From Neocallimastix lanati (nom. inval.) (taxonomy: Eukaryota > Neocallimastigomycota > Neocallimastigomycetes > Neocallimastigales > Neocallimastigaceae): a stretch of 50,000 nt of DNA. This document shows, one piece after another, positions 41,580 through 50,000 of this stretch (position 1 is the stretch's first letter; each line of letters opens with the position of its first letter). Both the position numbers and the translations under genes were made by a program. The DNA is taken from the NCBI GenBank assembly GCA_016946835.1, contig JACVTC010000093.1, positions 52,501 to 102,500 on the forward strand, written 5' to 3'. The notes under the pieces are model-generated. The model worked only from the letters and a program-made list of their open reading frames with translations. It had not been told where the DNA came from and did not search any database.

Positions 41580-42612
41580 GATTTTTTTTAAAAATAATTA
41601 TGGTTATCATTATTGAATTAAATATTATTATGCTCAATAAAAAAAATATTTTTTATTTAACAAAATATGACTTTATTTTTTTTTTGCTAATATTTATTAC
41701 ATTCTAACACATATATAAAGTATTACTTTTTATTTTTAATATTCCAAAAAAAATACCAATATTTAATAATTTCTATGCTTATTTATTTTTATTTTTTTTT
41801 TAATAACTAATTTATATTTTAAAATTAAAAAAAAAAAGAAAATAAAATACTTTTATATATAATATATTTAAAAAGATTTTTGTTGAAATATTTTTAATAC
41901 ATAAAATGCATATGTTACCATTTACAATTATTAATAGATTTTCAAAAAAAAAAAAAAAAAAAATTAATCATAAGTTCTTTTTTTTTATAATTACCAATAA
42001 TTTTAATCAAAAGAGTATTTGTATATTTCCAAGAAAAATAAGATAATTTGAAGACTTCCTCTTAAATAATTTAATTCATTTTAAAAATTCAAAAACCGAT
42101 TATTTCCTCGAAATTATAATTGATTATTTAAATGTTGATTTCTGGCACTTTCTATAATAGAATAAAACTTAAGCAATATTTTCTATCTTAATTTATTTTA
42201 ACAGAATATTTTTGAGGTATCACGGATAATTCAACCTTACAATTTTCAAGTGAATCTAATTCAAATAAAATTTTTTTTCTCTATCTATCTATCTATCTAT
42301 CTATATATATATATATATATATATTTTTAATAGTCAGCCTCTCCTTTTAAATTTTACTTTCTTCTTCCGATTCTTCATCATTGTTAAATTCCTTTATTTT
42401 ATATTCAAATAATCTATTTCTTTTTTTTTGGATATAATTATTTATATACCCAGTTTTTGTTTTTATTAAAGAATAATATTTAATTATATATATATAATAT
42501 TTATATAATTTCAATAATTAAAAAAAATTTTTTTTAATATTTAAATCATATCATTATATCATTTTCCTATTTTAACAGTTTTTTTCATTATTATTATTAT
42601 TCTTATTTTTTA
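41578..42612. other. AT-rich stretch, no gene seen
   Basis: Long A and T runs, a (TCTA)n/(TA)n microsatellite at 42280-42322, and a T/C-rich patch 42335-42385. No ORF recognised. Confidence 0.6.
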
Positions 42613-42640
42613 TATTATTATTAAAATTCATTTTTGCCAA

Positions 42641-42671
<31 letters not shown>

Positions 42672-42790
42672 ATTAAACCAGTGAATTTAATTAATTATTT
42701 CTAGCTGTTATATTAATAAAATAAAAATAAAAATAAAAATAAAGAATAAAATAGAATTCAATACAATATTAACACTTTTATCGTCTTTAG
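42613..42790 (-). repeat. 5' stub and flank of a third CBM1-gene copy
   Basis: Matches 44535-44725, the start codon region and upstream flank of the deleted copy: TTATTAAAATTCAT (minus-sense ATGAATTTTAATAA), a poly-A interruption, TTTAATTAATTATT and GAATAAAATAGAATTCAATA-x-AATATTAACACTTTTATCG. Only the start of the gene is left. Confidence 0.6.
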
Positions 42791-42857
42791 AGATAAAAGA
42801 CAACTTTATATATAACTTATATATAAAATATTTTATTTATAAATTATAAAATAAAAT

Positions 42858-42896
<39 letters not shown>

Positions 42897-43371
42897 TATT
42901 AAAATTATTTAATAATTGTTTATTTCATTTTTTTTATTTATTTATTTATGTTAAGTTTATTTATATGTTAGTAAAAATATATTTAAAAAATAAAAAAAAC
43001 ATTAAGATTAATTATATATATTAATTATAGAATTCAAATAATATATATCTTTAATTCATATATTTTATATTATTTTAATCAATAAAATAATAATATACCT
43101 TATATATTGAATATTTATATATAAAATATATTTATACATTTTTATACTTTATATTATCTTAATCAATAAAGTAATATTATATATATATTTATTTTTATTT
43201 TTGTAAATTTTTTTTTTTTTTTTTTTTTTTTGATAAATTCAAAAAATGTTTTATATATATATTATATATTTCAATAATAATAATAATTATTATTATTATT
43301 GTTATTATTATTATTTTTATTTTACATTATTTTAATTAATATAATATTGTTTTTATATTTATTTAATATTA

Positions 43372-43409
<38 letters not shown>

Positions 43410-43551
43410 TTTATTTTATTATTAATATTATTAATATTATTAATAATTTGTTTTTGTTTTTTTATTTTTATTATCCTTTTTAATATAATAGTATTTACTT
43501 TTTTTTTATTTTGTTTTATTTTTATTTTTTATTTTTATTTATTTTTTTTTG
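42791..43551. repeat. 3' flank of deleted CBM1 copy, duplicated at 46485-47118
   Basis: GATAAAAGACAACTTTA, TATTTTATTTATAAATTATAA and later (TTA)n/poly-T blocks recur in the same order at 46485-47118. A/T-rich, no ORF of substance; the 43299-43580 ORF is a low-complexity artefact. Confidence 0.6.
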
Positions 43552-44545
43552 TTAGAGACATTGTGAATAATATTCATTAATAAAGACACATTTAGATCCC
43601 GATTGACAGCAAGTAGGACCTTGATAATTCGTACCACCACATTGAGCATATCGACTAGAACATTTTTCTTCTGGTTCCTTTGGATTAGGAGTGATTTCTC
43701 CTCCTTCATCTATGGTAATCGTAATGGTTTCTTTTTCGGTGAGTGTTTCTCTTTCAGTAATCGTAATTGTTTGAGGATCACAATATTTTAGAGAAATGGT
43801 TGTATTAGTAATAGTAGTAGTAGTTGTTGTTTTAGTTGTTTTTGTTGCTGTTGTTGTTGTTGCTGTAGAGGTCAATATTTCTTTAGGAATTGTTTTAGTG
43901 GTTTTAATATTCATGAATGGAAAAGAAGAAGTGTTTTTAATGATACAGGAGGTCATTCGCTTTTTCACATTTAAATCCATAACTATAACTTTTAGGTTCA
44001 TATCCTTCAGCACAAAAGAAACATCTGACTGGCTTATTAAAATCATGTTCTAGTTTATTCACAGTATTTATTACGTAACCATGGTTATCTACTAAATAAC
44101 CTCCATCCTCAACACACTTAATATACGCTTCAGATGGAAAAGCATTTTTATTATCTTCATCAGCAGTACAACTATTACCTTTATTGAGTTCACCATTGAT
44201 ACAGAAATTGCATACTCCATCGCTTAAATTTTTATAGCATCCATCAATATAATAATCAAAACTAGCTGATAATTCTCCATGATATTTACTTTCACAATGA
44301 TGTTTAACTCTATTAATAATATCATATGATATTTCTTCTTCTTCACATTTATTTGAATCATTTAGAATAATAGCATAAGGATCATTAGTTATGGTTGGAA
44401 GAAGATTAGATGTTGTTGTAAATGAAGAAATGGTTCTGGAACTTGAAAGAGTTTTAGTTGTTATTATAAGTGAAGAAATGTTATTGGTACTTGGAAGAGT
44501 TTTAGTTGTAATTATAAGTGAAGAAATAGGGTTATTAAAATTCAT
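43552..44545 (-). pseudogene. Internally deleted copy of the CBM1 protein gene
   Basis: Two overlapping frames. 43937-44545 (202 aa) equals residues 30-212 of the intact neighbour (47119-49353): [37 protein letters not shown]. 43552-44046 carries the end ([13 protein letters not shown], Thr-rich linker, CBM1 with [18 protein letters not shown]). The join falls at GGAGG (43948-43952), present at both matching places in the intact gene (near 48715 and 47525), so about 1.2 kb was lost at a 5-bp microhomology, out of frame. The N-terminus MNFNNPISS lacks the signal peptide of the intact gene. CBM1 itself is intact. Confidence 0.85.
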
Positions 44546-44985
44546 TTTCGTTAATAAACTAAAAAAAAATATTAAACTATAGAATTTAATTAATTATTCT
44601 TAGTAGTTAAAATAATAAAATATAAATAAAAATAAAGGTAAAGAATAAAATAAAATATAAATAAAAATAAAAGTAAAGAATAAAATAGAATTCAATATAA
44701 TATTAACACTTTTATCGCTTTTTGAGAATTTTTTTTTTTTTAAACAAGAGAATACACTTCCATAACTTTATTAATTTTATTATAAAAAAAAATAGATGTA
44801 GGTGAAAAGTACATTTGAAATTAAAAAAAAAAAAAATAAAAATAAAAGTTAAAAAATAAAAAAATAAAAAAGGTCAAAAATACTTTGTATTTCGGCAAGT
44901 TGTACGATGCGGGGAATTTTTCACTTTCTATTAAATAAAAAAAAGAAATAAAACCAAGAAGTAACATCTTTAAAATAGATTAGTG
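44546..44985. other. Upstream flank of the deleted copy, no gene seen
   Basis: A/T-rich, with AAATAAAAATAAAGGTAAAG repeats. Includes the 44580-44725 block shared with 42680-42790. Confidence 0.55.
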
Positions 44986-44989
44986 TGGT

Positions 44990-46490
44990 ATTCACTAAAC
45001 TCTTCCCCGGATTCATCATTTATTGAACTACGAAGGGCGAGATTCATCCTTTCGTAGAAATAGATGATGATCCTGTATTATCGTTATGCCTTATCAGTAC
45101 GACGTGGACGCTCTTGGTTAAGTTTGGTAATTTGGGAAATACCTATCAAATAATAAGCTTAAAATGAACTACTTATGATAAGTATTACCCTTGATAAGAA
45201 TTCCGCCAAGCCCACAATTTTTGGAACAGATGATTGAGATGAACCTTTGAACAGTAGTTCATTTAATTGTCTCTCTTTCCCCACTATCGAGAAATGTAGC
45301 TCATTTAAAACTAATTATAGCTTTATTGTTTAAGAACATGTTACTATTGTAGTTTTGACCTTTAATAATACCTTGAAATTTTGGAAACTGATTTCCAGTA
45401 ACGTTGCTAAAATATCGTCATATTTTTACACATTTATAATTTTTTGATTTTTTTTTATACAGTGTTCTAGATTCTTTAGTCCAGGAATAATAAGGCATTT
45501 TGGGAATAGATTTTAATAAGATCCTTTATAATACACGGTTTGATTTACTTTATTTTTACAAATGAATTTAATCTGTAAGGCTGAGCAAATACCAGCAATA
45601 AGAGGGATGCTTAGATCTCAAGATAAAGCATAAGTACTCATAGTAGAATTTATGTCTAACATAGTCATTGTTTTTCTGAATTTGTTTAACCATTTTTAGA
45701 GAAGGAACCGATACACCAAAATAGACCAGTATTAATTAATGTTTGAATTCTAGCCGTTCAAGATTTGTTTGAACCAAGTAAAGGAGAATAATAAATTATT
45801 TTACTAATAACAAAGGATTTGAAGAACTTTTTTTTTTTTTTGTATACAATAGGAATAAGTTTATTTGAAAAAGAAAATGTGTAAATGAAAGAAGGGATTT
45901 TCTAACTTTAAAATGCATATGAGATATTATGTGTTCTAATAAGAGATCATCTGAAAAAAAAGGGAATACCAAGATAAATATAATTTGAAACACTTTTAGG
46001 AATAGCATTCATTCCTATATAGAAATGTTGAGTCACTTATAGTTTGGAAGAGATTGGAAAGTTCATTAGTTTTTAAAACCATAGTTGTACATTTTTTCAA
46101 TACCAAAAGTCATTTCATTTAAATTAGCACATTTATGTACCTTTTTTTAATAATTTTTTTATAAATTCTTTTTTTTTTTTTGCACTTGGAGCAATAAGAA
46201 TAACATCATCAGCAAAGAGTCCACCACAACACTTTTTTCTTCCAATATTAACACCCTACTTTTCACAGTCATTTAGTATATCATAGATGAATAAATTGAA
46301 TAAGATTGGAGATAATGGACCACCTTAATGAACACCTCTTTTAATAGGAAATTCATTTGATAACATTGAAGCAAATCGAGCACGTGTTTTAGATGAATTA
46401 TATAAATTAAAAAGAAAATCAAAACATTGACCACGTATTCCATAATGATATAATTTAGTAAGAATGTTAATAATGTTGCTTTTTTTAGAT
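44990..46490 (-). pseudogene. Non-LTR retrotransposon (LINE) reverse-transcriptase relic
   Basis: Minus-strand fragments in order: LTKLYHYGIRGQCFDFLFNL, GVH*GGPLSPILFNLFIYDI, KKCCGGLFADDVILIAPSA (FADD catalytic motif), EMTFGI, FSDDLLLEHIISHMHFKVRK, LVYFGVSVPSLKMVKQIQKN, and EFLSRVILIISSS toward the left end. This is the palm-thumb-tail order of a LINE RT. At least two in-frame stops lie in the palm, with many frame changes afterwards. No endonuclease domain seen. It interrupts the duplicated CBM1 region, between the two gene copies. Confidence 0.8.
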
Positions 46491-46790
46491 AAAAGACAAC
46501 TTTACATAACTTATATATAAGATATTTTATTTAAAAATTATAAAATTATATATATATAAATATATATTTTTTTTTTTTTTTTTATATATTAAAATTTTTT
46601 TTATTGAATGATGATTTCATTATTTTATTTATTTATTTTGTAAAATTTATTTATATGTTATTAATTATATATTTAAAATATAAAGAAAAAAACTTTATAA
46701 TTAAATTATATATATATTAATTATACATTCAAATAATATAGATCTTTTATATTATTTTAATCAATAAAATAATACACCTTATATATTTAA

Positions 46791-46837
<47 letters not shown>

Positions 46838-47118
46838 TTTTATACTTTATATTATCTTAATCAAGTAATAATATATATATATATTTATTTTTATTGTTAT
46901 TTTACATGATTTTTAATCAATAATAACATTTTTATATTTATTTTTTTAATATTAATAATTCTTTTTTATATTAAGTATTATTTTATTATTAATATTATTA
47001 TTATTATTATTTTCTTTTTGTTTTTGTTCTTATTATTTTTATTATTCTTTTTAATAAAATAGTATTTATTTTATTTTATTTTATTTTATTTTTTATTTTT
47101 TTATTTTTTTTTTTTTTG
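46491..47118. repeat. 3' flank of the intact CBM1 gene (duplicate of 42791-43551)
   Basis: Same order of blocks as 42791-43551, including a (TA)n run at 46797-46829. No gene. Confidence 0.6.
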
Positions 47119-49353
47119 TTAGAGACATTGTGAATAATATTCATTAATAAAGACACATTTAGATCCCGATTGACAGCAGGTAGGACCTTGATAATTCGTG
47201 CCACCACATTGAGCATATCGACCAGAACATTTTTCTTCTGGTTCCTTTGGAGTAGGAGTGATTTCTCCTCCTTCATCTATGGTAATCGTAATGGTTTCTT
47301 TTTCGGTGAGTGTTTCTCTTTCAGTAATCGTAATTGTTTGAGGATCACAATATTTTAGAGAAATGGTTGTATTAGTATTAGTATTAGTATTAGTAGCAGT
47401 AGTAGTTTTAGTTGTTTTTGTTGTTGCTGTTGCTATTGTTGTTGTAGAGGTTAACGCTTCTTTAGGAATTGTTTTAGTGGTGTTAATTTTCATGAATGGA
47501 AAAGAAGAATTGTTTTCAATGATACAGGAGGAAACCAGATTACAATTATCAGAATCATTAGATCCACCAAGTAATTTACATTTTTCCTTTCCATAGTTAT
47601 TATTTTCTAAAGGACATTCTATATCCTTTGGAACACATTCTTTTACTTTATCATCATATCTAAAATTACGACCACATTGAATACAAGAATAATTTGAACG
47701 ACCATAGTACGAATTATCAACAAAATAGTAACCTGCTGCTTCACATTCTTCTTTCTTTAAATTTATTTTTGCTTTAGTTTTTTCATCTGGATAACATTCC
47801 AATGATTCTGGATCTTTAAATATTCCATTTTCACAGTAATAACAATAACCATAATTACCTTCAGATCTGCATATTCTGGTCTGACGTTCAGTAGTAATAG
47901 TAATTTTTGGAGGTATTTTACTATTAGTAGGAAGTGTTTTACTGGTAGTAGTAATTATATTTGGAAGTGTTTTACTATTAGTAGGAAGTGTTTTACTGGT
48001 AGTAGTAATTACATTTGAAAGTGTTTTACCGGTAACAGTAGCAGCAGTAATATTAGTATGACTGTTTGAAAGAGTTTTACCTTTAGTTATTGGAAGTGTT
48101 TTATTGGTAGTAGTTGTGGTATTAACTATATTTGGAAGAGTTTTAGCTCTTTTAACTTTATTATTTTCTACCAAAACAGTTCTTGGATAAACTCCTTTAG
48201 GGGGTTTCGATACCAGAATACTTACTGATTGATAAAATAAAGGATATGTACATTTTATGATAGCACCTTTATAACAATTTTTAGTTTTTCGACGATAGTT
48301 TATATGGAATACACCTGAATTAGATTTACAAAATTTAATGAAATTTTCATAATCAGAAATAGAAATTTCGTTGTCACCAATACAATTAGTATTCTCGTCT
48401 TCCATTGTTTCCTGATCTTCTCCAATTGGTTTACAGGTATTATGATAAAAATCATATTTTAAGTTTTCATCATTACAAAAATTACAATTTATATATTCCA
48501 CGAAGTTCGAACTTATTGTAAATCTTAGTTGAGCCACTCCATGTAAAGTATTTTCACAATAATCTTTTATTTTTTCCATAGTTTCATTAGAAAATGCGGT
48601 ATCTTCATTATGATGAGTATTTATAACAGGTAACTTTGTGGAATTATTTGGTGATAAAGGAATCTCAGAAGTAGATAAAAATGGTAGATTCTTAAATTTA
48701 GTATATTTGTCTTGGAGGTCATTCACTTTTTTACAATAAAATCCATAATTATAGAAATAAGGCTTATATCCTTCAGCACAGAAGAAACATCTGACTGGCT
48801 TATTATAATCATGTTGGATATTATTCACAGTATTTATTACGTAACCATGGTTATCTAATAAATAACCTCCATCCTCAACACACTTATTATACGCTTCAGA
48901 TGGAAAAGCATTTTTATTATCTTCATCAACAGTACAACTATTACCTTTATTGAGTTCACCATTGATACAGAAATTGCATACTCCTTTGCTTAAATTTTTA
49001 TAGCATCCATCAATATAATAATCAAAACTAGCTAATAATTCTCCATGATATTTACTTTCACAATGATGTTTAACTCTATTGATAACATCATATGATATTT
49101 CCTCTTCTTTACATTTATTTGAATCCTTTAGAATAATAGCATAAGGATCATTAATTATGGTTGGAAGAGTTTTAGTTGTAGTTGTAAATGAAGAAATGGT
49201 TCTGGAACTTGAAAGAGTTTTAGTTGTTGTTATAAGTGAAGAAATGTTATTGGTACTTGGAAGAGTTTTACAAGTACTTCCATATCTACAAGTCAAACCA
49301 CTAACTATAGTAGTCCACAATGAAATATTGCAAAAAATTATTTTAAAATTCAT
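47119..49353 (-). CDS. Secreted Cys-rich, Thr-rich protein with C-terminal cellulose-binding module (CBM1)
   Basis: 744 aa. Hydrophobic N-terminus (MNFKIIFCNISLWTTIVSG) looks like a signal peptide, so secreted or wall-bound. Residues 28-65 and 403-480 are Ser/Thr-rich with about ten KTL[PS] repeats, likely O-glycosylated. Cys-rich modules lie at 81-210, 256-370, 494-573 and 580-610, with recurring CxxC (CNFC, CFFC, CNFC, CYYC, CIQC); 81-140 and 256-307 look like repeats of one another. A second Thr linker (623-664) leads to CBM1 at 709-744 ([21 protein letters not shown]) with its six Cys and surface aromatics. No glycosidase fold is recognisable, so it may be an adhesin or scaffold on plant fibre rather than an enzyme. 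CBM1 function is family knowledge; the modules are unrecognised. Confidence 0.88.
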   Translation of the reverse strand: MNFKIIFCNISLWTTIVSGLTCRYGSTCKTLPSTNNISSLITTTKTLSSSRTISSFTTTTKTLPTIINDPYAIILKDSNKCKEEEISYDVINRVKHHCESKYHGELLASFDYYIDGCYKNLSKGVCNFCINGELNKGNSCTVDEDNKNAFPSEAYNKCVEDGGYLLDNHGYVINTVNNIQHDYNKPVRCFFCAEGYKPYFYNYGFYCKKVNDLQDKYTKFKNLPFLSTSEIPLSPNNSTKLPVINTHHNEDTAFSNETMEKIKDYCENTLHGVAQLRFTISSNFVEYINCNFCNDENLKYDFYHNTCKPIGEDQETMEDENTNCIGDNEISISDYENFIKFCKSNSGVFHINYRRKTKNCYKGAIIKCTYPLFYQSVSILVSKPPKGVYPRTVLVENNKVKRAKTLPNIVNTTTTTNKTLPITKGKTLSNSHTNITAATVTGKTLSNVITTTSKTLPTNSKTLPNIITTTSKTLPTNSKIPPKITITTERQTRICRSEGNYGYCYYCENGIFKDPESLECYPDEKTKAKINLKKEECEAAGYYFVDNSYYGRSNYSCIQCGRNFRYDDKVKECVPKDIECPLENNNYGKEKCKLLGGSNDSDNCNLVSSCIIENNSSFPFMKINTTKTIPKEALTSTTTIATATTKTTKTTTATNTNTNTNTTISLKYCDPQTITITERETLTEKETITITIDEGGEITPTPKEPEEKCSGRYAQCGGTNYQGPTCCQSGSKCVFINEYYSQCL

Positions 49354-49603
49354 TTTATTTTAAATATTAATTTTTCCTTTTTTTTTTTTTTAATAACAAA
49401 AATAAAATATTTTTCTTTTCTACTATATTTTATTTTATCTTTAAATATTTTTTCTGGGTAATCTCTTAAAACAGCACCCTATTTTTGTTATTATTTATAT
49501 TTTTATTTTTATTATGTATAATTTATATTAATTTTATTTTTATTTTTATTTTTATTTAAAAAATTTATTTCAGACATTTTTTGTTCAAATTATATAAAAA
49601 AAT

Positions 49604-49635
<32 letters not shown>

Positions 49636-50000
49636 TAGAAAATGTATTAAAATCATTTGACAAATAATTCATTTTATCGTATATATTAGAATATACAGGA
49701 ATTTATATATTTTTTAAGTAATTTATTTTACATTATTTATTAGATTACACAATAATATATATCTTATTTATTAAACTACATAATAATATATATATTTCGT
49801 TTTATATTAGAATATACTTTACTATTGTAATATAATTTTAATTTAATTTTTAAAATCCAATCCAACTATTTTTAAACATAAATATATAAATATATAAATA
49901 AATATTCATATTAATAAATAAATAGGAAAATAAATAAATAAATAAGTGAATAAATGAATAATTAAATAATTTAAAATTAAATTTGAAATTGGAGAAAAAT
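49354..50000. other. Upstream flank of the CBM1 gene, no further gene seen
   Basis: A/T-rich with a T tract at 49377-49392 and (TTTA)n at 49602-49634. The promoter must lie here, but I see no distinct motif. Confidence 0.5.

Noticed and set aside
43299-43580. 93-aa plus-strand ORF rich in Phe, Ile and Leu
   Set aside because: Translation of poly-T and TTA repeats; no amino-acid pattern beyond composition.

Overview
The window is an extremely AT-rich eukaryotic sequence that looks like a retroelement-dense, gene-poor stretch of a fungal genome. The best single clue is a long secreted, Thr-rich, Cys-rich protein ending in a fungal-type cellulose-binding module (CBM1) at 47119-49353. Together with the very low G+C, long homopolymers, an ankyrin-repeat relic and Ty3/gypsy elements, this points to an anaerobic gut fungus (Neocallimastigomycota). 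That assignment is inference.

Layout, using private element names. B1 (minus strand; 1-1692 and 8519-11312) is a decayed Ty3/gypsy element. It is split by A (1693-8518, minus), a young chromovirus with two 776-bp LTRs, TSD ATTAC, Gag-PR and Pol ORFs and a C-terminal chromodomain. A landed in the protease active-site codons of B1. B2 (11313-17668, minus) is a relative of B1 with Gag, PR, RT, RNase H and INT. It has a textbook -1 frameshift heptamer and a tRNA-type primer site, but two in-frame stops and a mutated integrase Asp. C (about 17669-29091, plus) is a degraded Ty3/gypsy element. Its truncated 5' LTR is fused to the truncated 5' LTR of B2, and its 3' LTR is split by three successive insertions at one TGTAG site: solo LTR 24138-24870, element D (24875-28381) and solo LTR 28388-29043. 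D is a compact LTR element with no pol and one unrecognised 308-residue ORF.

29092-36551 holds relics: fragments of another LTR family (E), two abutting C-family solo LTRs in opposite orientation, a tRNA-headed SINE with 15-bp TSDs, and a short TIR element. 36552-40435 (F) holds an RT-RNase H fragment without integrase, followed by a gag/protease-like fragment. 40560-41170 is an ankyrin relic. 42600-49353 is a tandemly duplicated cellulose-binding gene region: one intact gene, one internally deleted copy, one 5' stub, and a LINE reverse-transcriptase relic between copies.

Two themes stand out. First, A, C and D each carry, directly after the 5' LTR, a 10-12 nt site perfectly complementary to a segment of their own LTR 35-38 nt downstream of a TATA box. 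This is the arrangement expected for Tf1/sushi-type self-primed reverse transcription. B2 and E instead carry a site that looks like the complement of a tRNA 3' end. Second, the RNA leaders of B1, B2 and C hold conserved, structured blocks. No ordinary housekeeping gene was recognised, and introns were not modelled.
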